DNA of 64,000 nucleotides from Vibrio vulnificus NBRC 15645 = ATCC 27562 (GCF_002224265.1 NZ_CP012881.1:1798001-1862000); one strand, 5' to 3'. Counted from the stretch's first letter, positions 1-9,383 are shown. A program made the numbers and translations. Notes: a model not told the origin generated them from the letters alone.

Positions 1-665
1 TGGTTTTCAATGTGAACGATGCGATTGACGATTGGGTCGAGAAAATCACGGTCGTGCGAAATCAGCATCAAAGTACCTGGGTAGCTTTGCAACCAACGCT
101 CTAGCCACATGACCGCATCAAGGTCTAAGTGGTTAGTGGGTTCGTCAAGCAGCAACAGATCAGAACGGCACAGCAGGGCTTGAGCAAGGTTGAGACGCAT
201 GCGCCATCCACCCGAGAATTGGGTCAGGTTCCAGTGCATCTGTTCTTGGCTAAAACCTAAACCATCTAAAAGCTCTGAAGCGCGCGCACGGATGCTGTAG
301 CCGCCAATGGTTTCAATTTTACCGTGCAATTCAGCAATGCGAGTCCCTTGCTCTTGCGCTTCGGCTTCCGCCAGCTGGCGTTCAAGCTGACGATATTCAC
401 GATCTCCATCAATCACATATTCAATGGCGCTGCGTTCTAAAGCGGGCGTTTCCTGAGCGACCCAAGCTAACTCCCAATGTTGCGGACAGCTAAATGAGCC
501 CGCATCAATCGACAGCTCATCTTTGATTAGGGCGAACAGGGTGGATTTCCCACAACCGTTCTTACCGACTAAACCAATTTTGTCACCTGGGTGGATTGTT
601 GCTGATGCTTGATCAAGCAAAGGAGCGCCGCCGCGAAGCAGCTGAATGTCTGAAAAGGTAATCAT
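1..665 (-). CDS. yheS: ABC-F family ATPase YheS, N-terminal part (runs off the window)
   Basis: Soluble ABC-F protein with two ATP-binding cassettes and no membrane domain; relatives act on ribosomes in translation. The 221 codons present hold the first cassette: Walker A GKNGCGKST at residues 34-42, the signature SGG followed by WRMRLNLAQALL, and Walker B LLLLDEPTNHLD. The ATG at 665-663 is the natural start because the protein opens directly with the usual MITFSDI strand. The second cassette lies beyond base 1. It is divergent from kefG, as in E. coli, where yheS neighbours the kef genes. The family is certain; the cellular role is less well known. Confidence 0.93.
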   Translation of the reverse strand, partial: MITFSDIQLLRGGAPLLDQASATIHPGDKIGLVGKNGCGKSTLFALIKDELSIDAGSFSCPQHWELAWVAQETPALERSAIEYVIDGDREYRQLERQLAEAEAQEQGTRIAELHGKIETIGGYSIRARASELLDGLGFSQEQMHWNLTQFSGGWRMRLNLAQALLCRSDLLLLDEPTNHLDLDAVMWLERWLQSYPGTLMLISHDRDFLDPIVNRIVHIEN

Positions 666-864
666 GTCGTTCTGCTTAAATGAATGCTGTTTATTCGTGC
701 ACTTTCTTGCTGCGCATAGTAGGAGGAAAGAGGATAAATGTCGATCATTATGCAAATATGAGTATGATGAGTAACAAGTGAGTAACACTTTGTTTTATTC
801 GCTTCCACGTAAGTTCAAGGGGAGCCGATCACAAAGACGAAAAATGGGACGAACGGAAGACGCC

Positions 865-1443
865 ATGATGATCAATAGCGCGATAACAAAAAAACAGCCC
901 AAAGTTTTGGTGATTTATGCCCACCCTGAGTCACACACGTCTGTAGCCAATCAAGTGATGATTAAGAAAATCTCCTCATTGTCGCACGTGACTATTCGTG
1001 ACCTTTACGCCATCTACCCAGATTTCTTTATTGATGTGAAAGCCGAGCATAAATTGTTGCTTGAGCACGATGTTATTGTTCTGCATCACCCGATGTTTAT
1101 GTATTCCTGCCCTGCGTTACTCAAAGAGTGGATTGACCGTGTGTTGGGAAAGGGCTTTGCGTTTGGGCAAGGCCAAGCGTTGGCGGGGAAGTATTGGCGC
1201 AGCGTCATCACCACCGGTGGCAAAAAAGAAGCCTTTAGCGCCAAAGGCTACAATAAATACCCACTCGAAGAGATTCTGCAGCCATTTGAATTAACCGCGG
1301 CACTGTGTCAAATGCACTGGATTGAACCTTTAGTGCTCTATTGGGCGAGAAATGTCTCTGATGTAGAACGCTATCAACATGCTGAGCAGTATCGGCAGTG
1401 GCTCAACGATCCGCTAGGAGGTTTTGATGGCTCTCACCAGTGA
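865..1443 (+). CDS. kefG: Glutathione-regulated potassium-efflux ancillary protein KefG
   Basis: Flavodoxin-fold, NAD(P)H quinone oxidoreductase-like subunit that binds the cytoplasmic face of KefB and is needed for full K+ efflux. From residue 13 it reads [10 protein letters not shown], then [20 protein letters not shown] and the glycine-rich [11 protein letters not shown], all typical of the family. The frame is open back to a GTG at 778, but that extension looks unlike the family. ATG 865 has GGAAG five bases upstream and gives 192 residues, close to the usual length. The 3' end overlaps kefB by 17 bases, so the two are translationally coupled. Its partner kefB is frameshifted here. Confidence 0.88.
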   Translation: MMINSAITKKQPKVLVIYAHPESHTSVANQVMIKKISSLSHVTIRDLYAIYPDFFIDVKAEHKLLLEHDVIVLHHPMFMYSCPALLKEWIDRVLGKGFAFGQGQALAGKYWRSVITTGGKKEAFSAKGYNKYPLEEILQPFELTAALCQMHWIEPLVLYWARNVSDVERYQHAEQYRQWLNDPLGGFDGSHQ

Positions 1444-3230
1444 TTTTTTGCAAACCAGTGTGGTCTTTCTCTCTGCTGCGGTAGTTGCGGTGCCACTGGC
1501 GCAGCGCTCGGGATTGGGTTCGGTCCTAGGTTATCTACTGGCTGGTGTGGCCATTGGCCCGTGGGGATTGGGGCTTATTAGCGATGTTGACGCCATCTTA
1601 CACTTTGCCGAGCTTGGCGTGGTACTGCTGCTGTTTCTGATTGGTTTGGAGTTGAATCCGAAAAAATTATGGCAAATGCGCGGTCCTATTTTAGGCTTAG
1701 GTGGCGCTCAGGTGGTGATCACCACCTTACTGATTGCCATTATCATCCAATGGTTTGGCGTGAGTTGGAATACTGCGCTGGTGATTGGAATGGGGCTTGC
1801 GCTCTCGTCCACCGCGATTGCGCTTAAAGTGCTTGAAGAGCAAGGGCTCGCAAGAACGGAGACGGGTCAGTCTGGCTTTGCCGTGTTGCTGTTCCAAGAT
1901 ATTGCCGTTATTCCTATGCTCGCGTTGCTGCCGCTGTTGGCGGGAAGTGGCATGAGTGGCAATTGGCTGAGTTCCTTACTGACCTTTTCTGCGGTGGTTG
2001 GGCTGTTGGTTGGTGGGCACTTTTTATTGCGACCGCTGTTTCGCTATGTGGTGTTAACGGGGGTCAGAGAACTGTTTACCGTCACTGCTTTACTGGTGGT
2101 GCTTGGTATTGCGATGCTGATGCAGCAGTTGGGTTTATCGATGGCTCTTGGCACTTTCTTAGCTGGGGTGTTGTTGGCGGAAAGTGAATATCGCCATGAG
2201 CTAGAGATTGCGATTGAGCCTTTTAAAGGGTTGCTACTTGGCCTGTTTTTCATTGCGGTCGGCATGGCGGTCAACTTAGGGTTACTGGTGGTCCATCCGA
2301 TAGAAGTGATTTCTGCGGTGTTGGGATTGGTGGCGCTTAAAGGGGCAGTGCTTTACTTGCTGGGGCGCGTGAGTCGTATGCGTGCGAAAGCGCGTAGCCG
2401 TATGGCGGCGATTCTTAGCCAAGGGGGAGAGTTTGCCTTTGTTATTTTTACTGCGGCGAGCAAAGAGGGGGCTGCTCAATCCCAGTGAAGTCTCGTTCTT
2501 ACTGGTGGTGGTGAGTTTGTCGATGGTCACCACCCCACTATTGCTCAATATTCAAAAATGGTGGTATGCCCGAACGTTAAATCAAGAGAGTGACGTGCTG
2601 GCACCGGATGTCGTGGATACGGAGCCGCGAGTGATCATTGCGGGTTTTGGCCGTTTTGGTCAGATTGTCGGCCGCCTACTGTATGCCAACAAGATCAAAG
2701 TAACGGTCTTGGAGAGCGATGCTAGCCAGATCCAACTGTTACGGAAATATGGCTACAAGGTTTTTTATGGCGACGCCACTCAGTTAGATTTGCTACGAGC
2801 GGCAGGCGCGGCCAAAGCCGAAGCGTTAGTGATTTGTACTGATTCACCGGATCAAGTGATGAGCATTGTTGAGTTGTGTCAGCAGCATTTCCCTAATTTG
2901 AAAGTGTTGGCGCGAGCGCGTAGCCGTGTGGAAGCTTATCAATTGCTCAGTCATGGTGTGAGCTCCTATTCGCGTGAGACCTTTTTAGGCGCGCTTGATC
3001 TTGGACGTCAAACCTTAGTGGAAATCGGCATGCACCCCTATCAAGCAAAGCGGGCGGAAGCGCATTTTCGCAAGCTAGATAATGCTATGCTTAAAGAGTT
3101 ATTGCCGCAGCACAATCAAGATAAAAAATTGGCACAGCGTGCTAAAGAAGCGAGAAAAGAACTAGAAGAAATCTTTGCGCATGAGATGGAAAACGATCAT
3201 CAATCGCGAAATTTCTGGGATGAAAGGTAG
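1427..3230 (+). pseudogene. kefB: Potassium/proton antiporter KefB, broken by a +1 frameshift
   Basis: Glutathione-gated K+/H+ antiporter protecting against electrophiles. The first frame (1427-2488, perfect AGGAGG six bases before the ATG) encodes the hydrophobic exchanger domain up to [16 protein letters not shown], then leaves register and stops at TGA. The other frame picks up exactly there with [20 protein letters not shown] and carries the RCK NAD-binding domain (VIIAGFGRFGQIVGRLL) to 3230. The shift maps to a run of five G at about 2468-2472. With four G the product would be 600 residues, the E. coli KefB length. This is either a real mutation or a sequencing error; if real, the transporter loses its regulatory domain. 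Confidence 0.85.
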
Positions 3231-3232
3231 TC

Positions 3233-3439
3233 ATGTTAGTAAAAAGCAAAAAACGTTTTATTGCCGGGGCCAGTTGTCCTTCGTGTCAGCAGCAAGACAC
3301 TCTATTGTGGTGGAGTGAGAACAATATCGAGCTGGTGGAATGCGTCGAGTGTGACTTCAAAGAGCAACGCAAGCCAAAGTCTGTAGATAAAAATAAACAC
3401 GCGGATCAAGAAATGATCGGTATTTTTAAGCCGGAATAA
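3233..3439 (+). CDS. yheV: YheV family putative zinc-ribbon protein
   Basis: Small soluble protein of 68 residues, DUF2387/YheV family. It carries CPSC at residues 15-18 and CVEC at 37-40, a four-cysteine pattern that suggests a zinc ribbon. It begins two bases after the kefB stop, so it is translated from the same transcript. The order kefG-kefB-yheV-slyD matches the E. coli locus. The biochemical function of the family is not established to my knowledge. Confidence 0.85.
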   Translation: MLVKSKKRFIAGASCPSCQQQDTLLWWSENNIELVECVECDFKEQRKPKSVDKNKHADQEMIGIFKPE

Positions 3440-3534
3440 TTGAGTTTCTCAGATTGATCCCCATAATATCGGCATTGATATTTGGTTCTGACTGATTGGG
3501 ATTGGTCAGGCAAATTAACCTCTCTGGAGTAGTT

Positions 3535-4134
3535 ATGAAAATTGAAAAGAACGTGGTTGTTAGCCTTGCGTATCAGGTAAAACTGGAAGATGGCATTGTG
3601 GTTGACTCTTCAACAACCGATGCACCACTGGATTACCTGCACGGTCACAACAACCTAATCACTGGCCTAGAAAACGAGCTTGAAGGCAAAGTGGCGGGTG
3701 ATAAATTCACAGTGACAGTTGCTCCGGAAGATGCGTACGGCGAGCACAACGATGCGTTGGTTCAACGTGTACCAGCGGAAGTATTCCAAGGTGTTGACCA
3801 AATTGAAGTGGGCATGCGTTTCCTTGCTGACACAGACCAAGGTCCAATCCCTGTTGAAGTAACTGAAGTTGATGGCGATGAAGTGGTGGTTGATGGTAAC
3901 CACATGCTGGCTGGCCAGACACTGACATTCGACGTAGAAGTGGTTGCTGTGCGTGAAGCAACAGCGGAAGAGATCGAGCACGGTCATATCCACCAAGGTG
4001 GCGGTTGCTGTGGTGGTCACGATCATGACCATGATCACGACCACGAAGGCGGTTGTTGTGGCGGCGAAGGTCACGGCCACGGCCACGGCGAAAAAGACGG
4101 CTGCTGCGGTGGCGGTAGCTGCGGTTCACACTAA
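3535..4134 (+). CDS. slyD: FKBP-type peptidyl-prolyl isomerase SlyD with metal-binding tail
   Basis: Cytoplasmic prolyl cis-trans isomerase and chaperone that also delivers nickel to hydrogenase maturation. The start is ATG 3535 (MKIEKNVVVSLAYQV), preceded by CTGGAG; the frame is open further upstream but without family sequence. Residues 1-70 and about 125-150 form the FKBP domain, split by the insert-in-flap chaperone domain. The last 50 residues are almost only His, Cys and Gly, with repeated HDHD, GHGHGHG and GGCCGG blocks, a strong site for Ni2+ or Zn2+. Length 199, near the E. coli 196. A strong terminator follows. Confidence 0.97.
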   Translation: MKIEKNVVVSLAYQVKLEDGIVVDSSTTDAPLDYLHGHNNLITGLENELEGKVAGDKFTVTVAPEDAYGEHNDALVQRVPAEVFQGVDQIEVGMRFLADTDQGPIPVEVTEVDGDEVVVDGNHMLAGQTLTFDVEVVAVREATAEEIEHGHIHQGGGCCGGHDHDHDHDHEGGCCGGEGHGHGHGEKDGCCGGGSCGSH

Positions 4135-4176
4135 TTGAACCCATCTCTCGAATAAATCGGGAAAGCTAAGATAAAC

Positions 4177-4211
4177 AAGCGCAAGCGGAGAAATCTGCTT
4201 GCGCTTTTTTC
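4177..4211 (+). terminator. Rho-independent terminator after slyD
   Basis: A perfect 10-bp stem AAGCGCAAGC / GCTTGCGCTT with a 10-base loop runs into six T. It closes the kefGB-yheV-slyD unit before iaaA. Confidence 0.9.
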
Positions 4212-4260
4212 TATTCTACGCTCAGATATTGGCCAAGGATTCTTAACGAGTAGAGCCACG

Positions 4261-5202
4261 ATGAACAAGCCTTTTTCCATTGCCGTTCACGGCGGTGCCG
4301 GCACCATTTTACGCAGCCAGATGAGTGATGAGCTCAAAGAGACCATTTTGTCCGATTTACAACAAGCGGTCAGAGCTGGATATCAGTTACTCGAGCAAGG
4401 TGCTGATGCGCTGGATGCGGTGGTGGCCGCGGTCAAAGTCTTGGAAGACTCGCCGAATTTCAATGCAGGAAAAGGTTCGGTACTGACTCACAATGAAATG
4501 GTGGAGATGGATGCCTCCGTGATGCACGGACGAGAGCTCAAAGCGGGTGCCGTTGCTGGGGTTCGCCATATCAAAAACCCGATTGAACTGGCACGTGATG
4601 TGATGCAAAACAGTGCTCATGTCCTGCTCATTGGAGAAGGGGCAGAGAAATTTGCTTTTGAGCAAGGCCACCAGTACACCGAACAGGATTATTTCTTTAC
4701 TGACCGACGCTATGAGCAACTGCTCTCGATGCGTGAAAAAGGCTTGTTTGCGTTGTCAGAAGCCAAATATCCCGATGATAAAAAACATGGCACGGTGGGG
4801 GCGGTGGCGCTGGATCAGCAAGGCAATCTTGCGGCCGCCACCAGTACGGGCGGAGTGACCAATAAAAAATACGGTCGCGTTGGCGATTCTGCACTGATTG
4901 GCTGTGGCACCGTGGCGGAAAATGGCGTGGTGGCCGTTTCGACCACTGGGGTGGGCGAGTTCTTTATTCGTAAGCGTGTGGCTGAAGATGTTGCGGCGCG
5001 AATGCGCTATCTCAACGAAGATGTGCATACGGCGTGCGAGCACATTATTCACGGAGAGCTGAAGAGCATGGGCGGAGAAGGCGGTTTAATTGCGCTTGAT
5101 GCGCAGGGGGAAATTCACTTTGCCATGAACAGCTCCGGTATGTATCGAGCGGCCATCAATACCCAAGGCGAGCTTTGCGTGAAAATCTACGCTGACGAAT
5201 AA
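4261..5202 (+). CDS. iaaA: Isoaspartyl peptidase / L-asparaginase (Ntn hydrolase)
   Basis: Self-cleaving N-terminal nucleophile hydrolase that removes beta-aspartyl residues from peptides and hydrolyses asparagine. It starts with the family signature SIAVHGGAG at residues 6-14. The autocleavage site is KKHGTVGAVALD, making Thr178 the new N-terminal nucleophile of the beta subunit, followed by AAATSTGGVTNKKYGRVGDS. 313 residues, the usual precursor length. It lies between slyD and slyX, where E. coli has nothing, so this is a local insertion relative to that genome. It is a single-gene unit between two terminators. Confidence 0.95.
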   Translation: MNKPFSIAVHGGAGTILRSQMSDELKETILSDLQQAVRAGYQLLEQGADALDAVVAAVKVLEDSPNFNAGKGSVLTHNEMVEMDASVMHGRELKAGAVAGVRHIKNPIELARDVMQNSAHVLLIGEGAEKFAFEQGHQYTEQDYFFTDRRYEQLLSMREKGLFALSEAKYPDDKKHGTVGAVALDQQGNLAAATSTGGVTNKKYGRVGDSALIGCGTVAENGVVAVSTTGVGEFFIRKRVAEDVAARMRYLNEDVHTACEHIIHGELKSMGGEGGLIALDAQGEIHFAMNSSGMYRAAINTQGELCVKIYADE

Positions 5203-5239
5203 ACAACGCAGCAACCCACCATCTACTATCCGTAACAAA

Positions 5240-5276
5240 ACACTAAGCCCAGCAGATGTGCTGGGCTTAGTTGATT
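5240..5276. terminator. Bidirectional terminator between iaaA and slyX
   Basis: A 12-bp perfect stem ACTAAGCCCAGC / GCTGGGCTTAGT with a short loop. T-rich sequence lies on both sides (TTGATTTT on plus, GTTTTG on minus), serving the convergent iaaA and lipoprotein-slyX units. Confidence 0.88.
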
Positions 5277-5295
5277 TTGAACTTAACTTTTGAGT

Positions 5296-5523
5296 TTAGT
5301 AATGCGGTGGTGGCGGCTCTTTCGCTGGGTCCACCATGTTTGAGCTATCCATATTCTTCATTTTGCCGACCACATACTTCATCTGATCTTGCATCTTGGC
5401 AATTAGCAGTTGCTGCTGCGTCAGAGCGTCGTTCAGTTCTTCAATCGTCTGTTCTTGAAACGCCACCTGACACTCCAAGTCATTGATGCGGTTTTCAAGC
5501 AATGCGATGGTTTTTTCTGTCAT
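5296..5523 (-). CDS. slyX: SlyX family coiled-coil protein
   Basis: Small acidic protein of 75 residues. The frame is open to 5544, but ATG 5523 (MTEKTIALLENRIND) has GGAG eight bases upstream and matches the family start. Residues 3-55 form a heptad pattern (LLENRINDLE...IEELNDALTQQQLLI) and the tail is PPPPHY, as in other SlyX proteins. The function is unknown. It begins two bases after the stop of the upstream WD40-like lipoprotein, so the two are probably co-translated. Confidence 0.92.
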   Translation of the reverse strand: MTEKTIALLENRINDLECQVAFQEQTIEELNDALTQQQLLIAKMQDQMKYVVGKMKNMDSSNMVDPAKEPPPPHY

Positions 5524-5525
5524 GC

Positions 5526-6509
5526 TTAATTCTCCAATGGCCATGCTTGGGCGATGCCTGCAGAGGTCGCCGTAATCACTCGGCGCTGAGCATCAAAAGC
5601 GGCATCATACACTACCGCGCGAGGAGGGCGAGCATCTTTTAACGGTTCCACCTCATAACTTTCAATTTGTTTACCGCTGGTGGTATTCCAAACCGCGACT
5701 CGACCTGAAGGGGTACCTGTCACCAGTAAACGACCATCATCAGAAAAACGTGCTGTAGAGAAGATTAACTGGCGTGACCAACTTTTTAATTGGCTAATTT
5801 GTTGACCCGTTTTCAAATCCCACACAATCGCTTGGTTGCCGCCATCCGAGGTGAAGGCTAGTTGGCCGTCACGTTGTAAGGCAACTCGATTGACGCGCTC
5901 TTCGTGCTCAAAGGTGCGCATTACTAATCCGGTTTCGGTATCCCAAAGGTAGGCTTTGTAATCATTTCCGCCAGTCAGTGCGAAACGACCATTGGCGGAG
6001 ATGGCGACAGAATTGACTTTTTCTCGGTGAGCAAGGAACTCCATTCTCCGTCCGGTGACTAAGTTGACGTAAATGGCTTTCCCGTTGGATAAACCAAGGA
6101 GGACTTGTTCGCCGTTACTGCTGATATCAACATCACGGATCAACCCGTCTGAGATCGACCAAAGACCTTCAGACTGGCTTAAGCCAAGATCCCACACCGC
6201 AAAGTTCATTTGCGTGGCGGTCACCGCGAAGCGGCCGTTATCAGAGATTCGGATGTTGGACACGACGTTGGCTTCAGGATCTTGCTCGCCGAGTTGGGCA
6301 AGTTCTTTGCTCTCGACCAAATCCCACAGCACCAAATGGCGTTGGGTTGAGTAGAGCAACGCAAAACGGCCATCACGACTTAAGGCGAAACTGGTGGAAC
6401 CTTGTGGTTCGATTTCCCAACGTTGTTCATCCTGCGTAGAAAAAAAACAGCCATTTAACAGAGGAATGACAATTAGCAAGAGTAAGGAATGAAGAATTCT
6501 TTGCATCAC
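5526..6509 (-). CDS. WD40-repeat lipoprotein, function unknown
   Basis: Predicted lipoprotein of 327 residues. A hydrophobic signal (residues 3-18) ends in the lipobox LLNGC with Cys21, and Phe-Phe-Ser after the Cys suggests outer-membrane sorting. The rest is built from about seven WD40-like units, recognisable by recurring ISANGRFALTGG and YLWDTETG or VWDLKTG segments (for example HREKVNSVAISANGRF and HEERVNRVALQRDGQL). A complete seven-bladed propeller is therefore likely, exposed in the periplasm or at the surface. It is separated from slyX by two bases. I know no assigned function; propellers usually serve as protein-docking platforms. Confidence 0.85.
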   Translation of the reverse strand: MMQRILHSLLLLIVIPLLNGCFFSTQDEQRWEIEPQGSTSFALSRDGRFALLYSTQRHLVLWDLVESKELAQLGEQDPEANVVSNIRISDNGRFAVTATQMNFAVWDLGLSQSEGLWSISDGLIRDVDISSNGEQVLLGLSNGKAIYVNLVTGRRMEFLAHREKVNSVAISANGRFALTGGNDYKAYLWDTETGLVMRTFEHEERVNRVALQRDGQLAFTSDGGNQAIVWDLKTGQQISQLKSWSRQLIFSTARFSDDGRLLVTGTPSGRVAVWNTTSGKQIESYEVEPLKDARPPRAVVYDAAFDAQRRVITATSAGIAQAWPLEN

Positions 6510-6634
6510 ATCTAATAATCCGGTTTGTGTCCCAAGACATATAGCTAGTATATTGGTATAACAATCGACTTCACCAATCTGTTATGAGATTTGTGGACAA
6601 TAACCAATGGTTTATCCATTAATTGGAGAGTTTA

Positions 6635-7417
6635 ATGAAATCAGTTTTAAAAGTGTCACTGCTTGCAGCTACTGTAATGCTGGCAGTCGGCTGTCAGAAA
6701 GAAGAAGCAAAACCCGCAGCCGCACCACAAGCAGAGCAGGTACAGGCAGAAACCGGTAAAGCGGTTCACTTTAAATCAGAAGATGACAAAGCGGCTTACG
6801 CAATCGGCGTGTCGTTTGCTAACTACTTAAGTGCAAGCCTAGACAAGCCAAGTGAAATTGGTATCAACCTAAATAAAGATTTGGTGCTTAAAGGTATCGA
6901 GCATGTTTTTGCTGGTAACCCTGAGCTGAATGAAGAAGAAACACGCGCGGCACTAGAAGCGCTAGATAAGCGTGTTGCTGAAACCATGCAGAAGAAAGCG
7001 GCAGAAAAAGCAGACGCTGCAAAGAAAGCCGGTGATGAATTCCGCGCTGAGTTTGAAAAACAAGAAGGTGTGGTGAAGACGGATACTGGCCTTCTATACC
7101 AAGTGATCACGCCTGCTGAAGGTGAGAAGCCAAAAGACACTGACACAGTTCAAGTTCACTACAAAGGCACATTAACAGATGGTACTCAGTTCGATAGCTC
7201 TTACGATCGTGGTGAGCCAGCAACTTTCCCACTGAACCGAGTTATCCCAGGTTGGACGGAAGGCGTTCAATTGATGCCAGTCGGCTCTAAGTTCAAGTTC
7301 GTTATTCCACCTGAGCTAGCGTACGGCGCGCAAGATACGCCAAGCATTCCAGCGAACTCAACATTGGTGTTCGAAGTCGAACTATTGAAGATCGAAAACG
7401 GCGACAACGCGCAGTAA
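6635..7417 (+). CDS. fkpA: Periplasmic FKBP-type peptidyl-prolyl isomerase FkpA (lipoprotein form)
   Basis: Envelope prolyl isomerase and chaperone. ATG 6635 follows GGAGAG; the frame is open 12 bases further from a TTG that lacks a ribosome site. Signal peptide MKSVLKVSLLAATVMLAVGC ends in a lipobox with Cys20, so it is lipid-anchored, unlike soluble E. coli FkpA. Residues 45-145 form the N-terminal helical dimerisation domain. Residues 150-255 form the FKBP domain with VQVHYKGTLTDGTQFDSSYDRG, VIPGWTEGVQLMPVGSKF and FVIPPELAYG. 260 residues. It is divergent from the WD40 lipoprotein and followed by a strong terminator. Confidence 0.95.
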   Translation: MKSVLKVSLLAATVMLAVGCQKEEAKPAAAPQAEQVQAETGKAVHFKSEDDKAAYAIGVSFANYLSASLDKPSEIGINLNKDLVLKGIEHVFAGNPELNEEETRAALEALDKRVAETMQKKAAEKADAAKKAGDEFRAEFEKQEGVVKTDTGLLYQVITPAEGEKPKDTDTVQVHYKGTLTDGTQFDSSYDRGEPATFPLNRVIPGWTEGVQLMPVGSKFKFVIPPELAYGAQDTPSIPANSTLVFEVELLKIENGDNAQ

Positions 7418-7437
7418 TTTGCAATAGTTTAGCAATC

Positions 7438-7469
7438 AAAAGGGCTCGAATCATTCGAGCCCTTTTTTG
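7438..7469 (+). terminator. Rho-independent terminator after fkpA
   Basis: The stem AGGGCTCGAA / TTCGAGCCCT is perfect with a 3-base loop and ends in six T. Confidence 0.92.
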
Positions 7470-7568
7470 TTCTAAGTCACTAGTTCGTCACTTAGCTAGG
7501 TGTTCTGCTCAAAATTTCTGATAAACTTACAGCAATTTGTTGATTATTCGCTCTAAGGCTAAGAAAAA

Positions 7569-8291
7569 GTGACAACGACAGAAACACTAACTGCAGATAT
7601 GTTGCTCGAAATGGAGTCCGTTCATGTGAAGCCATTTACTGAGCACGACAAAATCATTCTTCGTTCTTATGAAGCCGTGGTTGACGGGATTGCCAGCCTG
7701 ATTGGGCCATTTTGTGAGATCGTTTTACACTCGCTGGAAGACTTAAACACCTCCGCGATCAAAATCGCGAACGGTGAGAACACAGGCCGTCAGGTCGGCT
7801 CCCCAATTACCGATTTAGCGCTCAAAATGTTGCGTGATATCGAAGGGTCTGAGCGTAACTTCTCACGTTCGTACTTTACTCGCGCCAAGGGCGGGGTATT
7901 GATGAAATCGATCACCGTCGCAATCCGTAACGGAGACAATCGTGTCATTGGCTTGTTGTGTATCAACGTCAATTTGGATGCACCATTCTCGCAAGTCTTG
8001 CAATCTTTCATGCCAACGGAAGAAGCGAAGCAAGCGGCTTCCTCTGTTAACTTCGCAAGTGATGTGGAAGAGTTGGTGGATCAAACGGTTGAGCGCACCA
8101 TTGAAGAAATCAATGCCGATAAATCCGTCTCCAACAACACTAAGAACCGTCAAATCGTCATGGAACTGTTTGATAAAGGCATTTTTGATATTAAAGATGC
8201 CATCAACCGAGTGGCTGACCGACTGAATATTTCCAAACACACGGTTTACCTCTACATCCGTCAGCGTAAAACTGAGGAAGATGAGAAGTGA
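7569..8291 (+). CDS. yheO: YheO family helix-turn-helix transcriptional regulator (PAS-like domain)
   Basis: Cytoplasmic DNA-binding protein of 240 residues. Residues about 20-130 form the YheO PAS-like domain ([28 protein letters not shown]) and the C-terminal 60 residues an HTH ([27 protein letters not shown]). The GTG at 7569 is a weak start; ATG 7599 or 7611 are alternatives that keep both domains. It overlaps the GTG of tusD by four bases, so it heads the tusDCB operon, as in E. coli. An E. coli paralogue acts as a D-arginine-responsive repressor, but the ligand here is unknown. Confidence 0.9.
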   Translation: MTTTETLTADMLLEMESVHVKPFTEHDKIILRSYEAVVDGIASLIGPFCEIVLHSLEDLNTSAIKIANGENTGRQVGSPITDLALKMLRDIEGSERNFSRSYFTRAKGGVLMKSITVAIRNGDNRVIGLLCINVNLDAPFSQVLQSFMPTEEAKQAASSVNFASDVEELVDQTVERTIEEINADKSVSNNTKNRQIVMELFDKGIFDIKDAINRVADRLNISKHTVYLYIRQRKTEEDEK

Positions 8292-8683
8292 GCACGTTAC
8301 GCTACACTTTGGTGGTGAATGGCTCTGTATATGGTAGCCAATCGGCGCGAACGGCGTATCAGTTTGCTACCGCTTTGATAGAGAAAGGACATACCTTAGT
8401 GAGTGTCTTTTTCTATCAAGATGGTGTTACCAATGGCACTGAGCTCACCGTGCCTGCTAATGATGAATTTCATTTGACCAAAGCATGGCAACAGTTGGCA
8501 AAGCAACATAATGTAAGGCTGGAGACCTGTGTCGCTGCCGCACTGCGTCGCGGTGTTGTGAGCCAATCTGAGGCCGCGCAGCATGGTCTGTTGCAACATA
8601 ATCTGGCGGAAGGGTTCGAACAAGCAGGTTTGGGCAGTTTGGCAGAAGCGATGTTAACCCAAGATAGAGTGGTACAATTTTGA
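8288..8683 (+). CDS. tusD: Sulfurtransferase TusD
   Basis: Subunit of the TusBCD sulfur relay that receives persulfide from TusA and passes it to TusE and MnmA for 2-thiolation of wobble uridine in tRNA. 131 residues of the DsrE/F fold, with the sulfur-carrying cysteine at 81 ([14 protein letters not shown]) and [17 protein letters not shown] at the N terminus. The GTG start overlaps the yheO stop and the gene's own stop overlaps the tusC start, both by four bases. Confidence 0.95.
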   Translation: MSTLRYTLVVNGSVYGSQSARTAYQFATALIEKGHTLVSVFFYQDGVTNGTELTVPANDEFHLTKAWQQLAKQHNVRLETCVAAALRRGVVSQSEAAQHGLLQHNLAEGFEQAGLGSLAEAMLTQDRVVQF

Positions 8684-9036
8684 GTCAGTTAACGTATCTC
8701 TTTCGCACCGCGCCACACAGCAGCTCTTCTGGTAGAGAAGGCGTTGATGCGTTGCTCGCGGCCTCCGCGTATTGCGAAGCGATCAGCGTGGTCTTCATCG
8801 GTGATGGTGTCTATCAGTTGCTGGCAGGTCAGCAAACGGCCTCCATTCTGTGTAAAGATTATGCGCCAATGTTCAAGTTATTTGATTTGTACGATATTGA
8901 GCACGTGTACGTTTGCCAGCAATCGCTGCAGCAACGTGGCTTAACGAGTGAAGATTTGCTCATTGAGGTTGAGGTGGTTGACACTGCGCGGCTACAAGGT
9001 GTTCTTCATAACTCGGCGCAACTGCTTTCATTCTAA
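8680..9036 (+). CDS. tusC: Sulfurtransferase complex subunit TusC
   Basis: Structural DsrF-like subunit of the TusBCD hexamer. 118 residues opening with [32 protein letters not shown] sequence. The start is a TTG overlapping the tusD stop (TTGA at 8680-8683), so it is translationally coupled. Order, length and overlap match the E. coli locus, and tusB follows eight bases later. Confidence 0.93.
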   Translation: MSQLTYLFRTAPHSSSSGREGVDALLAASAYCEAISVVFIGDGVYQLLAGQQTASILCKDYAPMFKLFDLYDIEHVYVCQQSLQQRGLTSEDLLIEVEVVDTARLQGVLHNSAQLLSF

Positions 9037-9044
9037 GGAATCTC

Positions 9045-9320
9045 ATGCTTCATTTGATTAAGAGCTCTCACGCCTTGGAAGAGGCTCTACTCCTCTGCAC
9101 TGCATCTGACGCCATCGTCTTATTGGAAGAAGCGGTTTATGCCGCCACATCTGTGCACCCATTGCGGTCACTCTTACCTAAACAGGGCGTATATGTGCTA
9201 CACGCTGATGTACTGGCAAGAGGCCTTGAATCGCGACTAAGCACCAATATTCCCATCGTGGACTACCACCAATTGGTTGATTTAACGGTGGAACATTCAC
9301 CTTCACTAACGTGGTCGTAA
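9045..9320 (+). CDS. tusB: Sulfurtransferase complex subunit TusB
   Basis: Smallest subunit of the TusBCD tRNA 2-thiouridine sulfur relay; 91 residues of the DsrH family (MLHLIKSSHALEEALLLC...DAIVLLEEAVYAA). ATG 9045 has AAGGA upstream. It is the last gene before the strong str operon promoter. No clear terminator follows, so some read-through into rpsL is possible. Confidence 0.93.
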   Translation: MLHLIKSSHALEEALLLCTASDAIVLLEEAVYAATSVHPLRSLLPKQGVYVLHADVLARGLESRLSTNIPIVDYHQLVDLTVEHSPSLTWS

Positions 9321-9383
9321 CCCATTCTTCTGTGTTTGTAGAGGAGAGGAAAACGAGTTGGACAAAAAAGATCCGTATATTTC

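Noticed and set aside
1427..3230. Programmed +1 frameshift in kefB
   Set aside because: No slippery site, internal ribosome site or downstream structure typical of programmed shifting is visible, and KefB is normally a single frame; a mutation or read error is simpler.
3667..4144. Long open frames opposite slyD
   Set aside because: They are mirror frames of the His/Gly/Cys-rich slyD coding sequence, without ribosome sites or family sequence.
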